Shown: positions 36,501 to 43,978, counted from the first letter of the stretch. The stretch is DNA of 64,000 nucleotides from Candidula unifasciata (GCA_905116865.2 CAJHNH020000844.1:126313-190312); one strand, 5' to 3'. Translations and numbers: made by a program. The notes: generated by a model from the sequence alone, not told the origin.

Positions 36501-36949
36501 CATGACATAGGCCTCTCAGTTTATTCTGCTTCTTTTTTTTATTTATCATTCGCTGTAAACTCCAGCAGAAAGTTCTGGTTATTCCTCCACTTCTGGACTT
36601 GAATCTGGTTCCTGAACCTTTTCTGCATGGATGTCAGTTTTATAGATCTAGCTTATTTGTACACAGACTATTTGTTCCTTGTCTGCCAGGCAGATGCATC
36701 TGTAAGGAAACCCCTAATTAGTCGAGTCTTAGGACATGCATATTATGAAGGCACTAGATGCATTCTTTTTTCCCCCTCACCAAAATGGGAGCTCAGAACC
36801 CATGCAGGGACATTTAATTCTATCTCTTTATGTATAGGCACAGTCTGTGTATGCAATGTTAATAGAATTGCAAATTGCACTGTATATAAATCTAGAGATA
36901 AACATTCTTTTGTTGTGATTTAATTTCAGAAGACTTTTCACGACAATGA
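21298..36949 (+). CDS. Kelch-repeat protein, KLHDC1/2-like, eight exons
   Basis: Joined exons: 21298-21505, 24857-25009, 27022-27161, 28949-29054, 31808-31960, 33620-33775, 36258-36431, 36930-36949. All junctions are GT-AG and phases agree, giving 1110 nt and 369 residues. Six kelch blades are visible through their double-glycine strands (YIFGG, YLFGG, YYFGG, VIFGG, VLFGG, LFLFGG), each followed by a tryptophan a few residues into the next blade (SKWSQP, NSWSIP, LKWSQP, RKWMTD, KEWVPV). Together they should form one six-bladed beta-propeller used for protein binding. An acidic run (LDGEDDDDDEADIPEAHDQD) is inserted in blade 3. Human KLHDC1/2, which act as substrate receptors of CUL2 ligases, share the ARDKL and GWxND-type positions, but no binding partner can be inferred here. 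A Rab9-effector-like kelch protein is an alternative. Confidence 0.85.
22612..22690 (-). repeat. tRNA-like SINE head in kelch intron 1
   Basis: On the reverse strand GAGCTGTGGTAATGCAGTGC and GGATTCAAACTCCCATCGAG resemble the A- and B-box regions of family C heads. The body is not recognisable. Confidence 0.45.
22900..23290 (+). pseudogene. RNase H-type LINE 3' fragment in kelch intron 1
   Basis: A decayed copy of the sequence at 47880-48330: GAGAAAGGTGGA, a GCATCTAGATATATTCTCTA block standing for the RNase H region, ACAAGCTAGATGTTGT, and the 3' end GATGCTGAAGATGGGGATGA. No open frame remains. Confidence 0.6.
23421..23684 (-). repeat. SINE-A copy in kelch intron 1
   Basis: Near full-length on the reverse strand, from a TTCCTCTTCTTCGC tail (left) to GGGCCCCAGAACCCACACGG (right). 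The internal GTCGTAAGAGTCGAC-type block has been altered next to a T/C run. Confidence 0.82.
24335..24575 (+). pseudogene. Possible LINE 3' end in kelch intron 1
   Basis: Basic, glutamate-rich translation (EEKRTITKQALEWEIHGLGK) followed by a GATGATGATGA tail (24562-24572) looks like the C-terminus and tail of the LINEs elsewhere in the window. The 115-codon open frame has no definite motif. Confidence 0.35.
24857..25009 (+). CDS. Kelch gene exon 2 (blade 2)
   Basis: Acceptor TCTTTTACAG, donor GTAAGT. Encodes TSKWSQPRIAGILPPPRSAA and the strand TKLYLFGGLSHMSGW, ending DDLFVFDT. Phase 1 on both sides, 51 codons, so it is a symmetric one-blade exon. Confidence 0.88.
25190..25630 (+). pseudogene. 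LINE C-terminal remnant in kelch intron 2
   Basis: Reads CLRRMLGIMWQEKITNTEVL, then EIAGITTIFSIL, a frameshift, RCLSVTWRMEDDGVPKDILF and GELYVEVG, followed by a KMCSNGTCTG-like segment. This order (LRRxLGIxWQ, TNxEVL, AGI, RxLxxxxRMxDxxxPKD) is the well-known tail of many animal LINE reverse transcriptases. A small scrap of the same region occurs at 45518-45590. Confidence 0.75.
25631..26740. other. Kelch intron 2, nothing else recognised
   Basis: No further repeat family or exon could be supported. Confidence 0.4.
26752..26895 (+). repeat. Repeat family F with internal 57-bp duplication
   Basis: TTGCTGAAGTCCGATTTTGT and CAAACAGGTGCAGACAT occur twice in tandem, then CAGCCTAGCTGTAAACCACC and ACAACATGGCAGCTGCC. 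Related single copies are at 33893-33990 (+), 39530-39620 (-) and 53105-53235 (-). Confidence 0.65.
27022..27161 (+). CDS. Kelch gene exon 3 (first half of blade 3)
   Basis: Acceptor TTACTTTCAG, donor GTGAGT, entry phase 1 and exit phase 0. Encodes TNSWSIPDTEGNRPRARDKL and SNIYYFGGFGPKTDEAEAAD. The ARDKL segment is the part most like KLHDC1/2. Confidence 0.87.
27385..28517. mobile_element. Possible piggyBac-type non-autonomous element in kelch intron 3
   Basis: Bounded by TTAA on both sides (27385-27388 and 28514-28517), with CCCTTT just inside the left end and AAAGGG just inside the right end. This fits piggyBac insertion into TTAA with a short terminal inverted repeat. The inner match is only about six bases, and no transposase is readable, so this is tentative. 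Confidence 0.4.
28005..28135 (-). repeat. tRNA-derived SINE (family C) 3' fragment
   Basis: GACCAGTCAGCGCTTGAGGG and GTGATATCAGTACAACACCA match the 3' half of family C. The copy lies inside the possible piggyBac element. Confidence 0.6.
28683..28862 (+). repeat. tRNA-derived SINE (family B) in kelch intron 3
   Basis: GCTTCGTAATGCTGGGATGT with the B box GGTTCGATCCCAGCTG, then GCAATGGCAAACTACTGAAC and CAGCCAGGGGCTGCTGGGGT. About 20 bp of the middle are deleted. It ends 86 bp before exon 4. Confidence 0.8.
28949..29054 (+). CDS. Kelch gene exon 4 (acidic insert and end of blade 3)
   Basis: Acceptor GTCATTTAG, donor GTTAGT, entry phase 0 and exit phase 1. Encodes the acidic insert and then AAEFGWFNDLYVLDT. 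Its last ~37 bases and donor are the founder unit of the tandem array that follows immediately. The genuine exon end is placed at 29054 because any extension reads a TAG stop at 29057-29059. Confidence 0.83.
29018..29948 (+). repeat. 42-bp minisatellite built from exon 4 end plus its splice donor
   Basis: About 22 tandem units of 42 bp, the first being the exon itself. Each unit carries GGCTGGTTTAATGATCTATA and a GACACAGGTTAGT-type donor sequence. Most copies keep CAGGTTAG intact. Changes between copies (TT/CC before GGACACAG, ttca/ttta in the middle) are shared between groups of units, showing amplification of blocks. In the exon's frame each unit contains a TAG. In another frame the array is open and spells a 14-residue repeat, but this is not the gene's frame. 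Confidence 0.95.
29952..30875 (-). mobile_element. Possible piggyBac-derived remnant in kelch intron 4
   Basis: On the reverse strand one frame is rich in serine and aspartate (SDTDSSSKSIHSQL) and another reads KMVTKRPRQVPGIGNDRSHF followed by a cysteine-containing tail. Together these resemble the N-terminal acidic part and the C-terminal cysteine-rich part of piggyBac transposases with the middle deleted. TTAA sites occur at 29952 and 30872. The segment next to 30872 (ACCATGATCACATG on the reverse strand) is palindrome-rich. The assignment is weak. Confidence 0.35.
30880..31012 (-). repeat. SINE-A fragment
   Basis: CTCCTTGCCTGTCAGTCAGG, GACTAATTAGTTGACTGTTA and CCCCAGAATCTACATGG follow the 5' half of SINE-A on the reverse strand. 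Confidence 0.65.
31359..31553 (+). repeat. SINE-A copy with internal 3' deletion
   Basis: Complete head (GTGTGGGTTCCGCGGCCCCA) through CAGATCTGTAAAACTGATGC, then directly the GAAGAGGAAGAAG tail. The block from AACACTCAGG to GTGAACGC present in other copies is missing. Confidence 0.82.
31808..31960 (+). CDS. Kelch gene exon 5 (blade 4)
   Basis: Acceptor CGTTTCAG, donor GTAAGT, phase 1 on both sides. Encodes NLKWSQPMQMNLGVPTERAA and RNLVIFGGRDIEDRQNDLHI, ending FNV. It is the blade closest to KLHDC1/2 (WSQP, RAAH, FGGR, NDLH). Confidence 0.88.
32053..32345 (-). pseudogene. LINE fragment in kelch intron 5
   Basis: Similar to 62380-62620 on the same strand: CTCATGATACCAGTGATCAA, AGCTTCTCACTTTCTG, TGGGTCAAAATTTGTAACA, AAGTTTCTGAGCCATATAAA and CCGGTCCTATCAGCGTTTTG. 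On the coding (reverse) strand the part GPVDLYGSETW matches the YGSExW motif common in LINE C-terminal regions. Confidence 0.65.
32455..33050 (+). repeat. SINE-A copy split by a second SINE-A insertion
   Basis: The 5' part (32455-32540) ends in ATAGTAGTTGACT. The 3' part (32825-33050) resumes with the same 13 bases and continues to GAGTTTACAGCTGGTGAACG and an AACGAAAAAGA tail. The interrupting sequence is the complete copy at 32541-32824. Confidence 0.88.
32541..32824 (-). repeat. SINE-A copy inserted inside another SINE-A
   Basis: 284 bp between perfect 13-bp target duplications (32528-32540 and 32825-32837). The tail TTTTCTTCTTCGCG is at the left and the head AACCCACACATGG at the right. 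This fixes the true ends of the family: head just before TGTGGGTTCCGGGG, and a GAAGAAAA-type 3' tail joined to the target copy. Confidence 0.93.
33620..33775 (+). CDS. Kelch gene exon 6 (blade 5)
   Basis: Acceptor AAATATTAG, which has a poor pyrimidine tract. Donor GTATGG. Phase 1 on both sides, 52 codons. Encodes RKWMTDLQVGGKVPAPRSFH and NKAVLFGGRGRDDKHFDTFD. Confidence 0.86.
33893..33990 (+). repeat. Repeat family F copy
   Basis: ACTTGCTGAAATCAGATGTG, AGCACAGATATTGCAGCC and GCTGTGAACCGCAGCACAAC parallel 26752-26895. Confidence 0.5.
34150..34965 (-). pseudogene. LINE reverse transcriptase C-terminal remnant in kelch intron 6
   Basis: Reverse-strand frames read NMKINVNKTETMQV, REVKYLGSMITEDGRIDREI and, after frameshifts, QIRWFGHLVRMQQDQILSQV, then ARGQPRKIWIDNIKDTLRLH. 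This order (NxxKTExM, VKYLGSxIxxDGR, RWFGHLxRM, GRPRxxWxDxI) is diagnostic of LINE polymerase tails. The family differs from the one at 9717-10600. Confidence 0.82.
35040..35165 (+). repeat. tRNA-like SINE head in kelch intron 6
   Basis: CATGATAGTGCAGTGGTTAA and GCCTCGGAATCCAAATTG resemble A- and B-box regions, followed by TATTGACCTGGCTTTGCCTC. Probably another tRNA-derived SINE; only the head is clear. Confidence 0.45.
35530..35725 (+). repeat. tRNA-derived SINE (family C) in kelch intron 6
   Basis: A head with TGGCAAACTGGCTAGACACT and the B box GTGTTCGAATCCC. The body has CTTGGCTCCCAGATTGACCC and AGTACCAGGTACAGTCTTAG. Confidence 0.65.
35728..36130 (-). pseudogene. RNase H-type LINE 3' fragment in kelch intron 6
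   Basis: The reverse-strand frame reads SVLRIFSPGYAGALENEQAD followed by RLPGSAVLSGEMMYDKLDIV. This is a degraded RNase H motif (xGHxGxxxNEQADRLAG), matching the better copy at 47960-48120. Its 3' end (35730-35810) matches the GCTGCTGAAGATGGGxACGG end of that family. Confidence 0.7.
36258..36431 (+). CDS. Kelch gene exon 7 (blade 6)
   Basis: Acceptor TTTGTTGCAG, donor GTAAGT, phase 1 on both sides, 58 codons. Encodes LKEWVPVTIEGDKPAARGLH and DSLFLFGGSGDFSPEIMQ, ending FFTDAYLVKL. Confidence 0.88.
36530..36808 (-). repeat. SINE-A copy in kelch intron 7
   Basis: GTTCTGGTTATTCCTCCACT, TATAGATCTAGCTTATTTGT, CAGATGCATCTGTAAGG and GGGAGCTCAGAACCCATGCA follow the family order on the reverse strand. 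The 3' tail is eroded. Confidence 0.75.
36930..36949 (+). CDS. Kelch gene exon 8 (stop)
   Basis: After the acceptor TTTAATTTCAG the frame continues EDFSRQ and stops at TGA (36947-36949). Such a short coding tail needs transcript support. The alternative is a stop shortly after the exon 7 donor if the intron is retained. Confidence 0.65.
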
Positions 36950-37640
36950 ACTGCTAGCTTTCACTGACAAACAGATGGATCCGAATACTTATTTCCATGG
37001 ACATGTGCATACAGTTGTTCATAGAATTGTGAGAGAACATTTCTTGTTTCAAGGAAGAATACAACAGGTGGTATCACCGGCTTTGTGAGATTTTCCATAT
37101 GTGTGTTTGTTTTCACACAAGTATAATGTCACTGTCTCACTAGTTTGTGTTTACAGGCACACTGCTGTTAAGCATTGTTTCTCTTTTGTTTACTACTCAT
37201 CACTGAATAGTAAAAGACTATCTTTATGGCAGATATGGTCCAGTGGCCCCGAAAAATACTTGTTAAAAAGGAGAAGCTTGTGTAGTCCAATAGGAGTTTA
37301 CGGTGCAGACCACTTGAGGCAATCTTGCAAGTGACACATTTCTATTGTGAAGACAAGTTGTTTATCCCTGGCAGTTTTTCTTGCTTGAATTCTTATCTGG
37401 ATAAGAAGGATTTCTGATAAGAAGAGCCATTTCTTGGGTCCCTGGTGAGTTATCCTTATCCAATCTGCACTGTACAGGTACAAATAAAACAACAAAGGGA
37501 ACTGGAAAAAAAAGGAGATGAATCTGATAACAGCAAGATGAAGTATAAATCTTTAGCACTAGAAATAAAATAACAAAACACAAGGAAGGACAAAAACTAG
37601 TATATACATGATTGTTATATTAAAATAGAGCAATATCAGG
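36950..37640 (+). other. Probable 3' UTR of the kelch gene
   Basis: No coding frame or repeat recognised. AATAAA-type signals occur near 37484 and 37563, either of which could end the transcript. Confidence 0.35.
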
Positions 37641-37699
37641 TGAAAGGAAGAGATTCCGAAATGTTCAGAGAAACAAAGTTTTTGACAAGAAATGTTCAA

Positions 37700-39195
37700 C
37701 CTTGATTAAATATTATTTGTGAAAAGTTGGAAAATACCTTGACAGAATCTAGAGAAATTCTAGAAAGATGGAGGGAATACTGCAGTGGAATCTATGATAT
37801 GAATGACTGTGAGGATATGAATGATATATATGTACCAATGACAGCAGAAGCAGAAACTGAACCCTCATTAGATAAAACTGCATGGGCAGTAAAAGAGCCT
37901 GAAGAATGGTAAATCACCAGGATGTGATGAGATACTAGCTGAACTAATTAACTTTGAAAGAAACTTTGGGAAATAGTGAAGAATATAAGCTTTCCAACAC
38001 ATGTAGTACACCTCATAACAATGCTCTGTCTAGACCAACAAGCAATGGTTAGAATGGATGGCAAGACATCAGATCAGTTTGACTTCAGGCAAGGTGTCTG
38101 TCAGGGCTGTGTGCTGTCACCCTGTTTGTTTAACTTGTACACTGAGAATATAATGAGAAATGTCAGAGATGACACAACCAGAGAGCAACCTAAAGAAATA
38201 GGGAAAATCATAAATCATATCTCAACATAGCAAAAACAAAGATAATGCATACAGATAAAACTATTATGGAGAAAGAAATATATGGTAATGAGGAAAGATT
38301 AAAGGTTGTAGACACTTTTAAGCATCTTGGGTCATTGATTACCAACAATGGTGACATAATGAAACAAATTAAATGAGACTATCAGTTCCTCTTTAAAGGC
38401 TGAAAAAAACTGAATAAATTATGGAGTGGGACAGATAGAACTACAAAAATTAGATCTCTAAGAGCATGTATCGTTCCTATTGCAGCATACGCCTATGACA
38501 CCTTGACACTTACTAAACAAGCTCCCCCGTGTGGGTTCCGGGGCCTCATTATAGGGAAAACAAGAATAGACCCACTGCCTCCCCAAAAAGCATGTTGTAA
38601 GAGTCGACTAACTGGGGAGCTTCCTTTGAAGTCGGAGTGCATCTGCCTGAGAGGCAAGGAACCAGCAATCTGTATACAAATAAGTCAGATCTGTAAAACA
38701 GATGCACACACACAAAACTCAGGTCCTGGAACAAAGCCAAAGTCCAGAAATGGATGAACAACCAGGTCTTCCCACTAGAGTTTACAGCCGGTGAACGCAA
38801 ACAACAACGACACTAAACAAGCTGACAGCGCATAAATGCCTTTAAATACAAATGTTATAGGCGGTTTCTAACAATATCATGGGTAAAGAAAAGAACAAAT
38901 GCATTCATACTTCAAGAAGAAAGTTGGCTATTAAAGACGATAAAACATAGAAAATTGAAAAATTTTGGTCACTTAAACCATCATAAAAGTTTAAAGAGAA
39001 CAATAATGTAGGGGTATAAGCCTGGGAAGAGAGGAAAAGAAAGGCCAAAGAGAAGATGTGTGCAGGGTGTGGTGGATGATCTCCAGATGGGTGTATCGGA
39101 CGCGGGATGTCTTGAGATCGAGTTTTTCTGGAGGGTTGTTATCAGAGCAAGGTTCTTCAAGGAACATACTACTGGCTGGCTTATAAGTTAAATTC
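37700..39195 (+). pseudogene. LINE reverse transcriptase remnant, split by a SINE-A
   Basis: Frames in order read TLTESREILERWREYCSGIY, then a QFDFRQGVCQGCVLSPCLFN reverse transcriptase block followed by LYTENIM. An out-of-frame KTKIMHT region and DTFKHLGSLITNNGDI come next. After the SINE insertion the sequence resumes at 38812, and a C-terminal part follows toward 39190. Stops and frameshifts are present throughout. The YxDD region seems lost, because the two RT halves are only ~80 bp apart. Confidence 0.75.
38512..38823 (+). repeat. SINE-A copy with 12-bp target duplication, inside the LINE
   Basis: ACTAAACAAGCT occurs at 38512-38523 and again at 38812-38823. The 288-bp element between starts CCCCCGTGTGGGTTCCGGGG and ends GGTGAACGCAAACAACAACG. 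This is the cleanest definition of the family on the + strand. Confidence 0.93.
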
Positions 39196-39929
39196 ATTGT
39201 TTCTATCAAGATGATTGCTACACTACGTTTTTATTTTCTTTTAAATTATTTAATTTTCAGCATCAGATTGATTACAAAGATGATGAAGCTCTCACATGGA
39301 CACATATTGTTATTGTTATCCAGGGTTAACTTATATGGGTATATCATCTCCTGAAGGCAGTCCACGTGTAAATGTTAGGCTTTCCAGATTTGCTTCATCA
39401 TTTGGCTGTAGTTCTTATTGTAAAATGTTTTTGTCAGTTAGTTTTGATTTTTAATAGTTATTCTGATTGGCCCTTCACTATAACACGTGGAGTGTCCTAC
39501 TTCTTCAGGATTCTTTCTTAAAAAGGTTTTTGGCATGTTGTGCTTTACAGCTAGGCTGTGATATGTGTGCCGTTTGGCCAGATACACTTGATTTCTGCAA
39601 ACCCATTTAGTTGCCTTTTTACTATTGGAAATTTACAATTTACATTTTTATGAAGTAGTGGTCCTACTGTAATGCTATATACAATCGGTTTATCCCCTCT
39701 GGGCTTGAAGGTTTATGATGCCATCCGGAGATTTAAAAATCCTAATCTAGAGGCAGACTGACAAGTCAGATACCAGATAACCTGTTCAACCTCCAAAGAA
39801 GTTATAATTCGATCACCTGTAATGGCGACACTAGCCAGGTGTTACCCCAGTCCTCTGTAGGTAAGTACGCTGTATACAACATATGTTGTGAAGTACGGTC
39901 GGTATTCAGACAGCCTAAGAAGCATCTAA
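39196..39929. other. Intergenic with repeat F fragment (39530-39620, -)
   Basis: Reverse-strand similarity to 53105-53235 (GTTGTGCTTTACAGCTAGGC, TGTGATATGTGTGCCGTTTG). Nothing else recognised. Confidence 0.45.
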
Positions 39930-39934
39930 TAGCA

Positions 39935-40820
39935 GAAATTTGGGCTCTACTGGCAAATTTGGCCGGTAAGCTGGACTGCTTCGGCCGGCTTAGCGGGGGT
40001 TTCGTGGGAGTTATGTCCCTTGGCCAAACTCAAAACAAGTCACGGAAAAAGTCACGAATCAAACGGCATACTTACCTATCATCATCCGGGTGCGTGTAGG
40101 GTTGCGTAGGGTGTCTATCATCGTCCTACGGTTGCGTGTAGGGCTGCTTATTGCGTGTAGGGTTGGTTGTTTGCGTGAGATAGATGAGGGGTAGGGTTAG
40201 GGTTAGGTGTAGCGTTAGATGTGACAATTATGACGCCGTAGTTCCCTAAAATCGCGCACAGTCGCATGCACGAGCAAACAGTCGACGGACGGTGGATGCT
40301 ACTGACACGGACAATTCGCCGCCACCGATTGGGGCACCAGCCGCCACGCGCTATTGCCGTCAAATTTGGCACACTTCCAGTGGCGCCACTCCCACAAGCA
40401 TCAGATTGTCGGCCAGTATTTCCACCTCCTACGTGAATATTTTCACATCATCTAACCCTAACCCTAACCCTATCCCTAACCCACACCCACACCCCTAACG
40501 CTACCTCTAACCCAAACCCTACGCAACCCTACACGCAACCGTATGATGATGATAGACACCCTACGCATCCCTATATACAAACGTATGATGATGATAGACA
40601 CCCTACGCGCAACCGTATGATGATAGGTAACCCTAGACGCCACCCTAAGCAGCCCTACACGCACCCGGATGATGATAGGTAAGTATGTCATTTGATTCGT
40701 GACTTTTTCCGCGACTTTTTTTGAGTTTGGCGAAGGGACATAACTCCCACGAAGCCCCGCTAAGCCGGCCGAAGCATTCCAGCTTACCGGCCAAATTTGC
40801 CAGTAGAGCCGAAATTTGTT
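39935..40820. mobile_element. Fold-back element with long inverted arms and telomere-like motifs
   Basis: 39935-40115 and 40640-40820 are inverted copies (roughly 90 percent by eye). They share GCTCTACTGGCAAATTTGGC, GGGAGTTATGTCCCTT and ACTTACCTATCATCATCCGG. Inside the arms are GTAGGGTTGCGTAGGGT-type short repeats. Nearer the centre are GGGTTAGGGTTAGG (40190-40208) and its complement CTAACCCTAACCCTAACCCT (40454-40473), so the pairing continues inward. The unpaired core (~40220-40445) is GC-rich and non-coding. No transposase is visible. Confidence 0.8.
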
Positions 40821-40934
40821 TCTCGGGAAAAGGCAAAGAATACCATGGACAAACAGAAAAGTGAAAATTGCAGTCCTACAAGAAAGTTCAAAACCACACA
40901 TTGATTAGACCCACATAGAAAATCTTGATTGTGG

Positions 40935-40959
40935 GTGGGGGGGGGGGGGGGGGGGGGGG
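40935..40959. repeat. G-run of about 25
   Basis: Uninterrupted G run after GTGGGT. The following GGAGCCCTGGAACCC resembles the reverse SINE-A head, so the run may lie in a broken SINE-A. Confidence 0.8.
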
Positions 40960-41134
40960 CTCTCACACGGAGCCCTGGAACCCAAACAGATTCATACGAT
41001 GCATTGCTACTTTAGAAGATTCTGTTGATCTTTATTGCTACTGTTTGACTTGCCAGGTACCAGACATAGTAGTAGTGAAGAACCCTTCTCCTGCCTTTGG
41101 AGCATTGAGCATATGATGTTTTTACATTTTTATA

Positions 41135-41240
41135 GGCCAATTATGCCCTTGATCGGTGATGTGGTCAGCATCACACCAGCCACCATTACCTCCCAGGATA
41201 TTATCTGTCACCCATTTTAGACCAGGTCGTCCTTGGAGCA
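41135..41240 (-). repeat. tRNA-derived SINE (family C) fragment
   Basis: TCGGTGATGTGGTCAGCATC, CCAGCCACCATTACCTCCCA and CCATTTTAGACCAGGTCG match the middle of the family on the reverse strand. Confidence 0.7.
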
Positions 41241-43185
41241 ATGGTCTGTGGTGCCAGACATGGCTGATGAGAATTCTGTGAGATTCATATCTGCTTACTC
41301 CTTCTGTCCCAAATAAAGCAATGTATGAGTGGCTGATGTCCACATGCATGAAGCAGCTCACAGTGTATGAAAATATATTTCTTACATTTGGTCTCAGGAT
41401 CTGAAAAATATCTGGCCACATATGTTAACAAACACCACAGTCATTAATATGTTTTTGTAAATAATACTTGTGTGCTTTTTTAAAATGGTGGTTATTGTTG
41501 CTGTTGGTCATCTGCTGTGACAGCTTCAAAGACTGAAGAGGTAACATTCACAGATCATAATGGTGGAATTTGTTTAGTAAATAAAGATATTTGTAAATGT
41601 ATATACAGACTGCAGTTGTTTCATCTGTTTCTGACACTCTCTTCCTATTTACATGTGGCCTCTGAGTTTATGAAGCTCACAGTGTTTTATATTAAACAAT
41701 ACAATTGTACATGTGTTTTATCTTCTTTGCTGATCTCTCCAGTTGTGCTAGGCTTGTTGATTGTCTAATAAACATTTTTTTTTAAAAACATTGTTGCAGC
41801 CATTAACAATACATTGTTGCACAGTTTAAGCAGTGCTCGTCAGTTAATGTTCTGATTTTATTTCTTTACATCCAAAAATGAAACGGGAGGTATAGTCAGA
41901 AAAACCTACCCAGAAAGGCTGAGGATATTATTATGGCATTACAGTAATCCCACACTGGGATTACAATGCCTGGCACATATTGCTGTATCTTGTCAGGTGC
42001 ATTATGTAATGTACATACAGCTCAATATGCCAGGTAATGAAATGTGCAAAATAGTTTTTTTTGGGGGAGGTCTGCAGGCATTTAGCATTTGGTGTCACAT
42101 TGCTGTTATTTATCCTAAGTGCTGAAAGATGCGTAGCAAATTACTTTACTGATTCACGCATACTTTATATACTGTTGAAAATAAAAGGAATGCATAGTTA
42201 TCCAATGACGCTTTCCTGTTTAATTAAAAAAGAGAAAAGCATAGTTAACTGAAGACACATTTTTAGTGGTTGACAGGAACCCATACGCCTAAAAACTGTA
42301 GATGACCTGGATGTGATAGAACTGTCAACGGATTGGTTAAACCCTTATGTATTTTTATGTAAATTAGAACAGTTTCACTCTTTAAATTACAAAGATTGTG
42401 AATGTGAAAATTAGGTTTTCATTCAGTAGCTATCCGTGTTTGTTGTTGTTTAGTAATAAAGCACCATTGGATAACTGCATTTTGTGAACACTATATTATT
42501 TCATGTGTTCTATTTTTTTTTTCTTCACAAGAACAGTTCATTTTCCTTATTGTGTTTATAGTTAGGTGATTGTCTATATGCAGTTTTCAGTTAGTATGTC
42601 TGTTATCAGATTTTCGGTTATTTTTGCTGCCATTTAGCTTTTGTGTTGTGCTGTTCATGTCTGTCTATCTGTAATAGTTACTGTGAATGTATATTTTTAT
42701 TTTTAATGAGAATACCACATTTTGTGTATTATTTTTTTTTAATATGCTGCCTTTCTTTTAACTCTCAAAATGTGCCTTATTTTGTTGTTTTTATGATTTT
42801 CTGTTTGATGTCATGCTTTTTATATATTTCTGTGACTTTAAACAGTTGTCTGTCTCATTTCTAGTTCCCGCATTGGAGATATGAGTGTTGTATGAAATAT
42901 TTTATTGTCTTTTTCGTCTCTTTGTGCAGCCTTTATAGCTGAATTCTTGTTGACATAAAAGTGAATGTTTATCGAGTTTCTTTGTTAAATCTTAATTCTT
43001 ATTTTTAGTTGGTGTTGACTTGAGATTTTTTGTGACCCTCTCAGTTTAAGACAGAAATAGAAAACGTCAGTAAAAGTTGTCACATTAGCTATATTTACCA
43101 TGCTGTTGAAGCGTCTATCTGTCTTTGAGAGCTGAAATTTTAGTAGAAATTGCAGCTTGAATACTTACTTATACCTTGTGTATAG
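41241..43185. other. Intergenic, T-rich, nothing recognised
   Basis: About 2 kb of AT-rich DNA without a supported gene or repeat. Hydrophobic open frames (for example 42643-42864) reflect T-richness. Confidence 0.45.
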
Positions 43186-43186
43186 G

Positions 43187-43840
43187 TTTGCCAGAAAGGT
43201 AGCCAGACTTCTCTGTCAGCAATTTTCGTTCTGGCTTTCTTCCAATTCAGTCCTCTGTCAGGGACTGTCGGATGTTGTCTTCCCAGTGTACCCTGGGCTG
43301 CCCTGGTTCTTAGCTTCTCATGCCTGCCATAGTGGCTGATTTTCTCCCATTCTGCATAAATGTCCAATCCATCGTAACCGTGACTGATCCACTCGAGTTT
43401 GTCAGGCCTGGGTTTAAAGATCCTGATGTACTGTGTGATTGCAAACTATGTCCATTCTTGTCACTTGGACCACTTTTCTCAGATACCTCATTTCTGAGGC
43501 CTGAAGCTGACTTCTATAAGCTCTTGTCATTGCCCATGATTTACACACATAAATCAGTATTGGCACATAGGTAGGGCGGTAAACAGCCATTTTTGTCCTC
43601 TTGCCAATTTCCCACCCAGTCCTTACAAACCCGAGTGGATCAGTCACAGTTACGATAGTTTAGACATGTATGCAGAATGGGAGAAAATTGGCATGCATGG
43701 GAGACTAAGAACCAGGGAATCAGACCACCAGAGTGCGCTGGAAAGACAACATCCGACAGTCCCTAACTGACAGAGGACTGGAATGGAACAAAGCTAGAAA
43801 GAAAACTGCTGATAGAGATGTCTGACAAATGTTTACACCC
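43187..43840. pseudogene. Inverted pair of LINE 3' fragments
   Basis: Left part (43187-43647) lies on the reverse strand and reads TDPLGFVRTGWEIGKRTKMA, PTYVPILIYVCKSWAMT, QASEMRYLRKVVQVTRMD and, further on, WEKISHYGRHEKLRTRAAQG. The right part (43611-43840) is on the forward strand and repeats the last section (CGAGTGGATCAGTCACAGTT through AGACAACATCCGACAGTCCC). The two overlapping 3' ends face away from each other around 43610-43640. Confidence 0.72.
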
Positions 43841-43945
43841 CAAGGTAGAAAAGAAGCGACTAAGTAGCCAATTGTCCTTTTGCTAAAAAAATCTTGGTTT
43901 CCTAGCAGCTGCTACAGATATATTAACGGTTATATAAGTGGGGAA

Positions 43946-43978
<33 letters not shown>

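Noticed and set aside
40148..40901. Arginine/isoleucine-rich and proline/asparagine-rich frames in the fold-back element
   Set aside because: They derive from TAGGG-type short repeats and the inverted arms.
42643..42864. Hydrophobic frame resembling a membrane protein
   Set aside because: Explained by T-rich sequence (phenylalanine, leucine, cysteine). No conserved pattern.
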